Shown here piece after piece: positions 18,248 to 27,199 of a DNA stretch of 64,000 nt. The stretch spans positions 60,187 to 124,186 of the forward strand of contig NZ_VLKY01000013.1 of NCBI RefSeq assembly GCF_007830155.1, read 5' to 3'. The DNA comes from Pseudomonas duriflava (GTDB lineage: Bacteria > Pseudomonadota > Gammaproteobacteria > Pseudomonadales > Pseudomonadaceae). The notes beneath the pieces were generated by a model, which did no database searches, was not told where the DNA came from, and saw nothing but the letters and a program-made list of their open reading frames with translations. The position numbers and the translations under genes are program-made. Numbering within the stretch: the stretch's first letter is position 1; each line of letters opens with the position of its first letter.

Positions 18248-19463
18248 GAAAATAACCATGAATAGAGTTAGTTCAGCACTTCTGGCATGCCTTGTGCCAT
18301 TTTCAGCGGAGGCGTTTGAATTCGAGGGATATGGACGTATCGGGATAGGAGGAGCCGACGCCGGAGGGAAACAGTCTTGTTTTCAATTAGCTGGAGCTGC
18401 AGCGAAATACCGTCTAGGTAACGAGTGCGAAACTTATTGGGAGCTGGCAGGACATCAAGATCTGTACAAAGGCGCAGACGGCACTTTATGGCAAGTTCAC
18501 GGCATGGTGAGCCTGTATAACCAGTATGACCAGTCGCTCACCTTCAACGATGAAAACGGCAGTGTTCGTCTCCCTCAGATCTGGACGAGTCTGAAACTTC
18601 CACAATTGAATGGTGGTGGCCTTTGGGCCGGCCGGCGTTTCTACAAGCGTCACGACATTCACATCAATGACTTCTATTATTGGAACCCAAGTGGAACTGG
18701 CTTCGGTATTGAAGACTATGGCCTGGGCGATACCGGCTTGCGCTTGAGTTACGCCTTTTCCCGGGAAGACAATATCGACCAGGAAGACAAGGCGAATCGG
18801 CATGACATCAACCTGGGCGGCATTAAGGCTAACCAGGATGCCGAGATCGAAATTGGCCTTAGCTATATTCAACAGGCCGACCATGTAGAGGGTTCGCATA
18901 GTGGCTGGTCAATCTCGGCCGAGCATAAGCAAGTGAACTTCTTTGGCGGCGAAAACCGGTTTACCGTGCAATACGGTGAAGGCCCCGGTAACGCTCTAGG
19001 CCAGACTGGAAATCTTTTGAATGACCAGGACTATAAGAGCATCCGGATACTAGAATCCCCTCGTTGGCAGATTACACCTCAGTTTGGCGGTCAATTGCTT
19101 GCGCTGGTCCAGCATGACCGGGCTCCAAACAATGGCGACCAGACGTGGTACTCCTTTGGCGTTCGTCCCTCTTATGCCTTTAGTGAGCGCTTCAAGTTCT
19201 ATGTTGAGCTAGGTCACGATCAGGTAGATCCGGAAGAAGGCGGCACACGCAAGCTGACTAAATTCACCGTCGCACCTACTCTGGCATTGGGCGGAATGGG
19301 CTTCATGGATCGCCCAGAAATTCGCCTATACTGGACTTACGCTACGTGGAACCGTGCGGCGCAGGAGAGCGCTGAAGAGGGTACGGCCTTGTCTGATAGT
19401 GGCGCCTTTGGCTCCCAGCGACATGGCTCGAACTTTGGCGTACAGTTGGAAACGTGGTGGTAA
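18246..19463 (+). CDS. lamB: LamB-like maltoporin / carbohydrate porin
   Basis: A 405-residue outer-membrane barrel. A signal peptide (SALLACLVPFSAEA) is followed by FEFEGYGRIGIGG, then QSCFQLAGAAAKYRLGNECETYWE and WAGRRFYKRHDIHINDFYYW, which are hallmark stretches of maltoporins. It ends with the beta-strand GVQLETWW. Length is close to enteric LamB. ATG codons at 18246 and 18258 are both possible; neither has a strong ribosome binding site. The divergent neighbour is an MFS transporter, so both probably serve uptake of the same sugar. The sugar is not identified. Confidence 0.85.
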   Translation: MKITMNRVSSALLACLVPFSAEAFEFEGYGRIGIGGADAGGKQSCFQLAGAAAKYRLGNECETYWELAGHQDLYKGADGTLWQVHGMVSLYNQYDQSLTFNDENGSVRLPQIWTSLKLPQLNGGGLWAGRRFYKRHDIHINDFYYWNPSGTGFGIEDYGLGDTGLRLSYAFSREDNIDQEDKANRHDINLGGIKANQDAEIEIGLSYIQQADHVEGSHSGWSISAEHKQVNFFGGENRFTVQYGEGPGNALGQTGNLLNDQDYKSIRILESPRWQITPQFGGQLLALVQHDRAPNNGDQTWYSFGVRPSYAFSERFKFYVELGHDQVDPEEGGTRKLTKFTVAPTLALGGMGFMDRPEIRLYWTYATWNRAAQESAEEGTALSDSGAFGSQRHGSNFGVQLETWW

Positions 19464-19476
19464 AAATCTAGGCCTG

Positions 19477-19511
19477 ATAGCCATGCCGCTCATGCGGCAT
19501 GGCTATAAAAA
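19477..19511 (+). terminator. Terminator after lamB-like gene
   Basis: A perfect 12-bp stem (19477-19488 with 19495-19506) with a 6-nt loop, followed by AAAAA and no T-run on the plus strand. It is strong as a hairpin but weak by the classical U-run criterion. Confidence 0.6.
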
Positions 19512-19637
19512 TTCGAAAAAGGATAAGAAAAACGTCTTAACTCCTTCTCTTGCAAAGAGAACTTAGGAGCTATTCTCAGGTCGGTTCTACGAAGCATATT
19601 ACCGGCCATGCCGTCCGGTCCGACTTGGGAGATCCGT

Positions 19638-20942
19638 ATGAGCCATCTCGCCCGCGAGATGTATAACGAGAATGCCAACGCGCTCGAGACCCTCCTGCTT
19701 CAACGATTTCGCCGTATCCGAAGGGTTAGCGAGGCCCTCTGCGCGCCGCTGGAAATCGAAGACTACCTTATTCAGAGCATGCCTGATGTCAGCCCGCCTA
19801 AGTGGCATCTGGCTCATGTCACCTGGTTTTTCGAAGCCTTTGTACTCAAGCCCTTCTTGCCCGGCTACCAGACACCCGACCCAGCCTACGATTACTTCTT
19901 TAACTCTTACTACGAAACCCATGGAACGCCCTTTCCACGGGCCCAACGCGGCTTGATCTCGCGCCCTACGGTCGCCGATGTCTACCGCTTTCGCGCCTAC
20001 GTGGACGAGGCGATGGAAGCCCTGCTCATGCACCTGCCTGAGGAGAACGCTGAGGAGATTGTTCGTCGTACTGAGCTGGGCCTCAATCATGAGCAGCAAC
20101 ATCAGGAGTTGCTGCTCATGGACATCAAGCACATTCTGGCCCAAAACCCGCTTCATCCCTGTTATCGCAGCGATTTGGCCACGCCTGCTGCTGCGGTGGC
20201 TCCGGTGGCTCCGCTGCGTTGGCATGCTTATCCTGGTGGCGTTTGCCAGATCGGAGCGGACGGTTCAGAGTTCGCCTTCGATTGTGAAACCCCACGGCAT
20301 CGGGTCTATCTCGAACCCTTCCAACTGGCCAGCCGCCTGGTAACCAACGGCGAGTATCTCGCCTTTATCGAAGACCAGGGTTATGCCCGTAGCAATCTCT
20401 GGCTGTCGGATGGGTTCGCGTTACTGCGTAAGAACGGCTGGCAGGCGCCGTTGTACTGGGAAAAAGTCGATGGATCCTGGTATCACATGACGCTATCCGG
20501 CCTGCAACCGATCGATGAGCAGGCACCGGTATGCCATGTCAGCTTTTATGAAGCCGAGGCCTACGCTAGTTGGGCAGGCGCCCGCCTGCCGAGCGAGGCA
20601 GAGTGGGAACTAGCGGCGGCCCGGCTGCAGCCGACCGGCAACTTCATGGAGAACGATTACCTACGACCCGTGGCTTGCGACATGCTTGCCGACACCTCGC
20701 CACAACAGATGTTTGGTGATGTCTGGGAATGGACTGCCAGTGCCTATCGACCCTACCCAGGATTCAAACCCCTACCCGGTAGCCTGGGTGAGTACAACGG
20801 CAAGTTCATGTCTAGCCAGATGGTATTGCGTGGCGGCTGTTGCGCCACACCGGCCGACCATATTCGTGCGACCTATCGAAATTTTTTCTATCCCTCCATG
20901 CGCTGGCAATTCGCCGGTTTGCGTCTGGCCAAGGAGATTTGA
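19638..20942 (+). CDS. egtB: Ergothioneine biosynthesis sulfoxide synthase EgtB
   Basis: The start is ATG 19638 behind GGGAG; an upstream in-frame ATG adds ten residues. The 434-residue protein has an N-terminal DinB-like helical domain. His57 and His60 lie in PPKWHLAHVTWFFE, and the iron site is completed by HEQQHQEL (near 150). A C-terminal formylglycine-enzyme-like domain follows (ARLPSEAEWELAA, GDVWEWTASAYRPYPG, LRGGCCATP, RNFFYPSMRWQFAGLRLA). It joins hercynine to a thiol donor with O2. egtD starts 2 nt after its stop. No egtA, egtC or egtE is present, so the thiol donor is probably cysteine or glutamylcysteine; this is inference. Confidence 0.93.
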   Translation: MSHLAREMYNENANALETLLLQRFRRIRRVSEALCAPLEIEDYLIQSMPDVSPPKWHLAHVTWFFEAFVLKPFLPGYQTPDPAYDYFFNSYYETHGTPFPRAQRGLISRPTVADVYRFRAYVDEAMEALLMHLPEENAEEIVRRTELGLNHEQQHQELLLMDIKHILAQNPLHPCYRSDLATPAAAVAPVAPLRWHAYPGGVCQIGADGSEFAFDCETPRHRVYLEPFQLASRLVTNGEYLAFIEDQGYARSNLWLSDGFALLRKNGWQAPLYWEKVDGSWYHMTLSGLQPIDEQAPVCHVSFYEAEAYASWAGARLPSEAEWELAAARLQPTGNFMENDYLRPVACDMLADTSPQQMFGDVWEWTASAYRPYPGFKPLPGSLGEYNGKFMSSQMVLRGGCCATPADHIRATYRNFFYPSMRWQFAGLRLAKEI

Positions 20943-20944
20943 GC

Positions 20945-21904
20945 ATGGCTTTAGCGGTTCGCTTCTATGATCATCATCCCGAGGTTGCCAGCGACTCGAT
21001 GCTGGACGACGTACTGCATGGCTTTGCTGCCATCCCCAAGGCGATCCCGCCCAAGTATTTCTATGATCAGCGCGGCTCGGAGCTTTTTGAGGCTATTACC
21101 CGTACTCCAGAGTATTACCCGACCCGTACGGAAGAGCGCATTCTGGCCGAGGCCGCTAGTGATGTGGCCGCTATCACGGGGCCTGGTACGACATTAGTAG
21201 AACTGGGCAGCGGCGCCAGCCGTAAGGTCCGTTTACTGCTGGAGTCGCTGCAACCACATAGTTATTTGGGTATTGATATCTCACGTGACTTTTTACTGGC
21301 CAGTACTCATCGTCTGGCAGCAGACTATCCCTGGTTAGATGTGAGTGCACTCTGTACCGATTTCACTCAGCCCATGAGCGTACCGGAAACGTTTAAGGAC
21401 AAGCGTGTCATAGCCTTTTTCCCAGGATCGAGCATTGGCAATTTCGATCCGAGCGATGCACAAGCCTTCCTACACCACTTACGTGATCTGCTTCCCGCTG
21501 GCAGTGGCTTGCTCATTGGTGTGGATCTGATCAAGGACAAGGCCCGTCTAGAAGCAGCCTATAACGATGCCGACGGAATCACCGCTGCCTTCAACCTGAA
21601 CCTGCTAGAACGAATCAGGCGAGAGATAGACACTGATCTTGACCCCTCTCGCTTTAGTCACTACGCGTTTTATAACGAACAAAAATCCCGTATCGAGATG
21701 CATCTTATTAGCCGCCGGGCACAAACAGTACGCATTGGCCAGCAGCGCTTCATGTTCAAGCAAGGCGAAACATTGCATACGGAAAATTCTTACAAATACA
21801 GCCTGGAAGGTTTTCGCGCCCTAAGTCAGGGGGCCGGTTTTTCTACAGTTGCCGTCTGGACCGACCCTGCCGCACTGTTTAGCGTGCACTATCTTGAACG
21901 CTAA
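20945..21904 (+). CDS. egtD: L-histidine N-alpha-methyltransferase EgtD
   Basis: The start is ATG 20945, 2 nt after egtB, with the ribosome binding site inside the end of egtB (AAGGAG). The 319-residue SAM-dependent enzyme trimethylates histidine to hercynine. Family signatures: PPKYFYDQRGSELFEAITRTPEYYPTRTE opening (~35-62), TTLVELGSGASRKVRLLL (SAM motif, ~85-100), FFPGSSIGNF (~160) and the C-terminal FKQGETLHTENSYKYS segment that shapes the histidine pocket. With egtB it forms a minimal two-gene ergothioneine operon. Confidence 0.95.
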   Translation: MALAVRFYDHHPEVASDSMLDDVLHGFAAIPKAIPPKYFYDQRGSELFEAITRTPEYYPTRTEERILAEAASDVAAITGPGTTLVELGSGASRKVRLLLESLQPHSYLGIDISRDFLLASTHRLAADYPWLDVSALCTDFTQPMSVPETFKDKRVIAFFPGSSIGNFDPSDAQAFLHHLRDLLPAGSGLLIGVDLIKDKARLEAAYNDADGITAAFNLNLLERIRREIDTDLDPSRFSHYAFYNEQKSRIEMHLISRRAQTVRIGQQRFMFKQGETLHTENSYKYSLEGFRALSQGAGFSTVAVWTDPAALFSVHYLER

Positions 21905-21918
21905 GCACCATGCATTAT

Positions 21919-21955
21919 CTTCATCGGCTGCCCTATTAACGGGGCGCTGATGAAG
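21919..21955 (+). terminator. Hairpin downstream of egtD
   Basis: CTTCATC and GCCC pair with GGGC and GATGAAG across a short loop, 15 nt past the stop codon. A short CCTTT follows but there is no full T-run. Confidence 0.4.
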
Positions 21956-22135
21956 GCGAATTCCTTTCCGCCACTTCATAGCTAGCTAATCGCCACTCTA
22001 GCGCTCTGGCAAACTCTCAGCTATTTGTATAGGTGGCGCACCTAAATATGTGATCTATTAGGTGTCACGATGTATGCATCTACCGTATGGTGTTGACGCA
22101 GCAGTAAGTAGCCTTATCTGCAGGACCCTTTTTCT

Positions 22136-23956
22136 ATGAGTAATGGCGCAGCTCTTCCGCATAATGAAATAGAGCGCCTGGTTGCCTTGCGCAGTACGAA
22201 CTTACTGGACAGCCCCGCTGACCCGGCCTTTGATCATATTGCAGAAATCGCCTCGGAACTGTTCGATGTTCCTATCGCCGTCATTTCGCTGGTAGACAAG
22301 AATCGTCAGTGGTTTAAGTCTATTCACGGCCTTGATGCGCAAGAGACGCCACGGGAGTACTCGTTCTGTGCGCATGCAATCCTTAAAGAAGATGTCCTCC
22401 AAGTAAAGGATGCGTTACTGGATCCCCGCTTCAAGGATAATCCCCTGGTCACGGGCGAGCCTGGCATCCGATTTTATGCAGGTGTCCCTCTGGTCACTCA
22501 CGAAGGACTGGCACTAGGTACACTCTGCCTAGTTGATACCCATCCTCGTGCGGAACTCGATTCCTCCCAGCTCCGCTTGCTGACCAAGCTGCGTGATATG
22601 CTGATGGAGCGGATCGAAGCCTTGCGCTCCCTCAGCTATGTTGACCCCATTACGCGACTTCCCAACCGCAGCCGTTTGCTTGAAGACGCCGAAGCCATGC
22701 GTCGAGAGGCAAACGAGCTTGTGGCAGTATCAGTCGATGTTTTCGATCCTGGCTATCTCAACGACCTGCTCAATGCCCTCGGCCAGGATCACTATGAAGG
22801 TTTGATCCGTACCATCCAGGCACGTTTGCAGACCTTATTACCAGACGGCACTCGGTTGTACTGCATCGGTGCTACCCGGTTTGCTTTTCTGGTGCAAAAC
22901 CAGTCGCCTGCAACCTGTAAAGGCCTACTGAAGAAGGTCGAGCTCGGGCTAACCGGACTCATTGAGTACAATGGCATTCCCATCGAGACGCGTCCCGGCC
23001 TAGGCATCATAAATCTTAACTCTGAAGATGAGACGCTTGATTGGCTGCGAGCCCTGATTTGTACTGCAGATGTCGCCCGAGAGATGCGTACAGGAAGCCG
23101 CTACTACGACTCAGTCCATGACCGTGCGCAACAGCGCGCTTTCGCCCTGCTCAGTAGCTTGCCTGTGGCCCTGCATAGCGAAGGACAGCTCTCGCTGTTC
23201 TTTCAACCGCGTGTAGACCTAAAAACGGGAATCTGCCGCTGTGTGGAATCCCTTTTGCGCTGGGCGCACCCTAAACTGGGCGCTATTGGCCCGACTGAAT
23301 TCATTCCTCTGGCCGAAAAAACAGCATTGATCCGCTCGATTAGCTACTGGGTCATCGATGCGGTTCTAGAGCAATACGCCCGTTGGAAGGCCGCCGGACA
23401 TACCTTTTCTGTCTCGATCAATATTTCGTCTCACGATCTGGACGATCCTCATTTCGCCGAACGGGTAGCGGAAAAGCTGGCCTTGCATCGGGTCCCGCCG
23501 TCTTGCGTCGAGTTTGAAGTGACCGAAAACTCGCTAATGTGCAATTTCGATAATGCACGCGCACAACTCGATGCCTTGCGTCATCTTGGCGCTTCAATTG
23601 CCATTGATGATTTTGGGACTGGTTACAATAATCTTATCTATTTAAGACAGATTCCCACGGATGTGATCAAGATCGATCAGAGCTTTATCCGCGGTCTGCC
23701 GGGAGATGACAAGGACGCTTTGATCGTTCGCTCTATGGTAGATCTAGCCCATGCGCTGGGTTACCAGGTCACGGCAGAGGGTGTCGAGACATCTAACGTT
23801 CTGGAGGCAGTGTTGGAGTTGGGGTGTGACGAAGGCCAGGGCTATCATATTGCTCTCCCGATGGCTGCCAACGAGCTGGAAACCTGGCTAGAACATGCAG
23901 ATCGGCATCCGCGTCTGGGCTATGGCAACAGTCCCAGTTCATTTGTCACTAACTAA
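22136..23956 (+). CDS. GAF / degenerate GGDEF / EAL cyclic-di-GMP protein
   Basis: A 606-residue protein with an N-terminal GAF domain (~25-160; FDVPIAVISLVDKNRQWFKS, REYSFCAHAI, FYAGVPLVTHEGLALGTLCLVD). A diguanylate cyclase fold (~165-335) has its GGDEF site replaced by GATRF, so synthesis is not expected. The EAL domain (~345-590) keeps the catalytic set: Glu in ESLLRW, Asn in NIS, Glu in VTEN, DDFGTGYNN, IKID, AEGVE and DEGQGY. The product is therefore probably a c-di-GMP phosphodiesterase controlled by a GAF ligand. No transmembrane segment; cytoplasmic. The gene is monocistronic. Confidence 0.9.
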   Translation: MSNGAALPHNEIERLVALRSTNLLDSPADPAFDHIAEIASELFDVPIAVISLVDKNRQWFKSIHGLDAQETPREYSFCAHAILKEDVLQVKDALLDPRFKDNPLVTGEPGIRFYAGVPLVTHEGLALGTLCLVDTHPRAELDSSQLRLLTKLRDMLMERIEALRSLSYVDPITRLPNRSRLLEDAEAMRREANELVAVSVDVFDPGYLNDLLNALGQDHYEGLIRTIQARLQTLLPDGTRLYCIGATRFAFLVQNQSPATCKGLLKKVELGLTGLIEYNGIPIETRPGLGIINLNSEDETLDWLRALICTADVAREMRTGSRYYDSVHDRAQQRAFALLSSLPVALHSEGQLSLFFQPRVDLKTGICRCVESLLRWAHPKLGAIGPTEFIPLAEKTALIRSISYWVIDAVLEQYARWKAAGHTFSVSINISSHDLDDPHFAERVAEKLALHRVPPSCVEFEVTENSLMCNFDNARAQLDALRHLGASIAIDDFGTGYNNLIYLRQIPTDVIKIDQSFIRGLPGDDKDALIVRSMVDLAHALGYQVTAEGVETSNVLEAVLELGCDEGQGYHIALPMAANELETWLEHADRHPRLGYGNSPSSFVTN

Positions 23957-23978
23957 ACTTTCATGTGACGCGCTAATT

Positions 23979-24018
23979 GCATAGAGCCAAGGCCAGTCGA
24001 CTGGCCTTGGCTCTATGC
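23979..24018. terminator. 40-bp perfect palindrome between convergent genes
   Basis: Bases 23979-23998 are the exact reverse complement of 23999-24018, with no unpaired loop in the DNA. It lies between the c-di-GMP gene and the convergent helicase gene. A bidirectional terminator is the simplest reading, but neither side has a T-run. Confidence 0.6.
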
Positions 24019-24065
24019 GGTCTTGGCACACGAAACGCTACACATAGCGCTTGGCGTCGGTGCCG

Positions 24066-25391
24066 TTATTCTCCGGCTGGCTTCTTGCGCTTGAGCGGAG
24101 CGAAACCATCCTGCCCTGTAACAATTTTGGGCGCTGATGGCCGTTTGGGTCGTGCTGGCGACTTTGTCTTGGCTGCGCTTTTCTTAGTGTTGTCCGGCTT
24201 TTTCTTTTTAGTACTCGCAGCTTTTCCAGAGGCCTTGAGCTTCTTAGGCCCCTGATACGTGCCCTTCAGTGGCTGCACAACACGACGTTCGAAGCGCAAC
24301 TTCAAATACCGCTCGATGCTGGACATCAAGTTCCAATCGTTATGGCATATCAGTGAAATCGCCATGCCTGCCTCTCCGGCACGCCCGGTACGGCCGATAC
24401 GGTGTACATACTCATCGCCGCTACGGGGCATGTCGAAGTTGATGACCAGATCCATGCCTTCTACATCCAGACCGCGTGCCGCTACATCGGTAGCGACCAG
24501 AACGGACACGGCGCCCTGCTTTAGCCGCTCCATAGCCAGCTTGCGGTCCTTTTGATCCTTATCACCGTGTAGAACAAAAACCTTGAGGTTGCTAGCCGTC
24601 AGTACACCGCCCAGACGGTCGGCCTGTACGCGGGTATTGGTAAAGACGATAGCCTTACGATACGTCTCATGGGCCAGCAGCCATTGCAGCAAGCGTTCTT
24701 TGTGAGCCACATCGTCCGCTGTGATGATTTGCTGAGTAACAGCCTCGTTCAATTCACCCGTACGGTCGAGCATGAGCACTTCAGGCTCATGCAAAACATG
24801 TTCAATGACGGTACGCAGGCCGTTACCGCCACTGGTAGCCGAGAACAGTAGAGTCTGGCGAGGCTCGGCGCTGCATGCATCGGCCAGTTTCAAGACATCT
24901 TCGGAAAAGCCCATGTCGAGCATTCGGTCCGCCTCGTCCAGCACGAGGATTTCCACGTCGTCCAGTTCCAGGTTACCGGTGTTCAAGTGCTCAATCAGGC
25001 GGCCGGGAGTACCAATGACGATTTCTGGATTCTTGCGCAAGGCAGCGGCCTGCTCCTTGAAACCTTCACCACCGGTAATGAGCCCTGCTTTGATAAAGGT
25101 GAACTGAGCGAAGCGCTCGACTTCCTTGAGCGTTTGTTGCGCCAGTTCACGCGTTGGCAACAGCATCAATACCCGGGCGCCTGCCTGGGTCTTAGGCTCG
25201 GACAGCAGACGGTGCAAAATCGGCAGCACAAACGCTGCCGTCTTGCCACTGCCGGTACGGGCCGTAACGCGCAGGTCGCGCCCATCCAGCGCCGGGCCGA
25301 TGGCAGCCGCCTGAACCGGTGTGGGCTCGCTGAACTTCAGCGTATCCAGGGCCTTAAGCAAACGCTCGTGCAAGTCGAAATCAGAAAACAA
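24066..25391 (-). CDS. DEAD-box RNA helicase (SrmB/RhlE-like)
   Basis: A 441-residue protein. Motifs in order: Q motif (FSEPTPVQAAAI), I (ARTGSGKTAAF), Ia (PTRELAQQ), Ib (TPGRLIEHL), II (VLDEADRMLD), III (SATS), IV/V (VATDVAARGLDVEG) and VI (HRIGRTGRAG). After ~375 it ends in a Lys/Ala/Pro-rich basic tail, as in ribosome-assembly helicases. It acts on structured RNA with ATP. The helicase class is certain; assignment to a particular paralogue is not. Confidence 0.92.
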   Translation of the reverse strand: MFSDFDLHERLLKALDTLKFSEPTPVQAAAIGPALDGRDLRVTARTGSGKTAAFVLPILHRLLSEPKTQAGARVLMLLPTRELAQQTLKEVERFAQFTFIKAGLITGGEGFKEQAAALRKNPEIVIGTPGRLIEHLNTGNLELDDVEILVLDEADRMLDMGFSEDVLKLADACSAEPRQTLLFSATSGGNGLRTVIEHVLHEPEVLMLDRTGELNEAVTQQIITADDVAHKERLLQWLLAHETYRKAIVFTNTRVQADRLGGVLTASNLKVFVLHGDKDQKDRKLAMERLKQGAVSVLVATDVAARGLDVEGMDLVINFDMPRSGDEYVHRIGRTGRAGEAGMAISLICHNDWNLMSSIERYLKLRFERRVVQPLKGTYQGPKKLKASGKAASTKKKKPDNTKKSAAKTKSPARPKRPSAPKIVTGQDGFAPLKRKKPAGE

Positions 25392-25463
25392 GGACGCTAC
25401 CTCGAAGAAAAACGTGAATCCATTGCATAGACTAACGGTTACGCGCCGAAATCGCTGCCTTAT

Positions 25464-26225
25464 TTAGCGTAGCGGCTGTTCCAGGCTCCCAACGGGAAGG
25501 TCATCGATATGACAATAGGCGGCCTTCAAGTCTGCCGCCAGTTCGTGTGCACGGCCTAGGCGCACCGGCGAACACTCGGCGTCCAGTACCAGGACAGAGG
25601 CATCGAGCCGCGGCAACCTGGTCCAGGCCCGTACACGCCCGTCAGTCAATACAACCACTTTTACCGGCTCGCCACCCTGACGACGCTGTCGCTGCTGTAG
25701 CCAGTCATGGGCTAGTGTGATTGACTCTATCAAAGGCGTACCGCCTCCTGCGCCAAGGCTTTCGAGCCAGCCCGGAGTTTGCTGGCTCGCGCGCCGGGCT
25801 GGCGAGAGCCAGCGTGACTGCCCGCCTGCCATCCCCAGCACAGCTACGCTCGCACGAGCACGATAGGCCTGCTCAAGATACCCTAGCAGGACACCTTTAG
25901 CATGTACCAAGGCACCATGGCGGCGCATAGAGGCGGAGGCGTCAATAATGAACAACCAATGTTCGGCAGGCCGTCGAGAGCGAGGCCGCCGTATAAGATC
26001 ACCTTCTTGCCGAGGTCGCCCCTTCAGTAACGTAGGCAGCCAGGCAATGGCTCCCTTCTTTCCTGAGCGGGAGCCACCATGCTGGCCGTTTCCAGCCTGC
26101 CCCGGTAGAGGTCGAGCATTCGCCGTTTGGGTCTCACGCGGGCGAATGCTCAGCGCTTTTTTGGCCAGGCGCCTCCTGAACGCTTGTTTCCAATGGCCGT
26201 AGGCTGTGGCGGCAGCTCGCCCCAC
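25464..26225 (-). CDS. VWA-domain chelatase subunit (ChlD/CobT-like)
   Basis: A 253-residue protein. The N-terminal ~75 is basic (RRRLAKKALS, RPRSRRPAEH). A von Willebrand A domain follows, with the MIDAS motif DASAS (~95-99), a conserved Gly-Thr-Pro (GGGTPLIES, ~162) and VVVLTDGRV (~192). It lies directly after the AAA+ gene and overlaps it by 76 nt if the GTG at 26225 is used; a later start is possible. Together with cobN they match the two small subunits of the three-part cobaltochelatase. It is shorter than true CobT, as in other pseudomonads. Cobalt insertion is inferred from context. Confidence 0.8.
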   Translation of the reverse strand: MGRAAATAYGHWKQAFRRRLAKKALSIRPRETQTANARPLPGQAGNGQHGGSRSGKKGAIAWLPTLLKGRPRQEGDLIRRPRSRRPAEHWLFIIDASASMRRHGALVHAKGVLLGYLEQAYRARASVAVLGMAGGQSRWLSPARRASQQTPGWLESLGAGGGTPLIESITLAHDWLQQRQRRQGGEPVKVVVLTDGRVRAWTRLPRLDASVLVLDAECSPVRLGRAHELAADLKAAYCHIDDLPVGSLEQPLR

Positions 26226-27169
26226 TGCCCCTCGCCATTAGCAAGACTCTGAGAAGATTCAGAAGCAGGATTACTGACCGGGGACGGCGGGGTTACGCTT
26301 GAAGAAGATTGGCGGCGGCGATGACGCAGCGCGAACTCCTCTACCGCCTCGATATCCTCTCTGGTGATTGCCTCGGCACCACTCCAGGCCGCATGAGCAC
26401 GGGCCGCACGCAGCCAGACGAGATCAGCCCGCATACCATCCACCGCTGCGGCAAAACAGCGCTCGGCAATGTGGGTTAGGGAGACATCATCCAGAGCAAT
26501 ACCGGCCAACCGCTCACGTGCCGCCTGACAGCGTTGAGCCAAGGCCACCTGCTCTTCGGCCCAGCGCGCAGTAAAGCCTGCCGGATCAAGATCGAATGCC
26601 AAGCGGCGGCGCATGATTTCGGCTCGCTCCATCGGCGTGGGATGAGCATTCAGCGCCACGTTAAAACCAAATCGATCAAGCAGTTGCGGGCGTAACTCAC
26701 CCTCTTCCGGGTTCATGGTGCCAATCAACAGGAAGCGCGCCGGATGACGGTGGGAAATCCCGTCGCGCTCCACAGTGTTCACGCCACTGGAGGCAACGTC
26801 GAGCAGCAAATCGACCAAGTGATCCGGCAGAAGATTGACTTCATCCACATACAGCACCCCTCCGTCGGCCTTGGCCAGCACGCCGGGTGAGAACTTAGCT
26901 CGCCCCTCGCCTAGCGCAGCGTTAAGGTCTAGCGTGCCCGTAATACGCTCCTCACTGGCGCCTAACGGCAGGGTTACAAACGACCCCCCAGGCATTAGAG
27001 CCGCCACGCCACGCGCCAGAGTAGATTTTGCCATACCGCGCGGTCCTTCGATCAGCACCCCGCCAATACCCGGATCGATAGCGTTGAGGCACAGAGCCAT
27101 CTTCAACGCGTCAGCCCCTACAATGGCGGCTAAGGGAAATTGCGGTATGTCGGTCATAAGAATGCTCAT
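26150..27169 (-). CDS. AAA+ chelatase subunit (ChlI/CobS-like)
   Basis: A 339-residue AAA+ ATPase. It has Walker A GPRGMAKST (~42-50), Walker B GVLYVDEVNLL (~100), sensor I region FLLIGTMNPEEGELRPQLLDRFG (~145-168) and a lid with a Lys/Arg-rich C-terminus. It resembles magnesium-chelatase subunit I. Position between cobN and the VWA gene indicates the ATP-driven motor of cobaltochelatase, which inserts Co2+ into hydrogenobyrinate a,c-diamide. ATG 27169 and ATG 27157 are both possible starts; no clear ribosome binding site. It lies 30 nt after cobN. Confidence 0.87.
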   Translation of the reverse strand: MSILMTDIPQFPLAAIVGADALKMALCLNAIDPGIGGVLIEGPRGMAKSTLARGVAALMPGGSFVTLPLGASEERITGTLDLNAALGEGRAKFSPGVLAKADGGVLYVDEVNLLPDHLVDLLLDVASSGVNTVERDGISHRHPARFLLIGTMNPEEGELRPQLLDRFGFNVALNAHPTPMERAEIMRRRLAFDLDPAGFTARWAEEQVALAQRCQAARERLAGIALDDVSLTHIAERCFAAAVDGMRADLVWLRAARAHAAWSGAEAITREDIEAVEEFALRHRRRQSSSSVTPPSPVSNPASESSQSLANGEGQWGELPPQPTAIGNKRSGGAWPKKR

Positions 27170-27199
27170 TTATGGGCTGGTATTATGCGAAAAGTCTTA

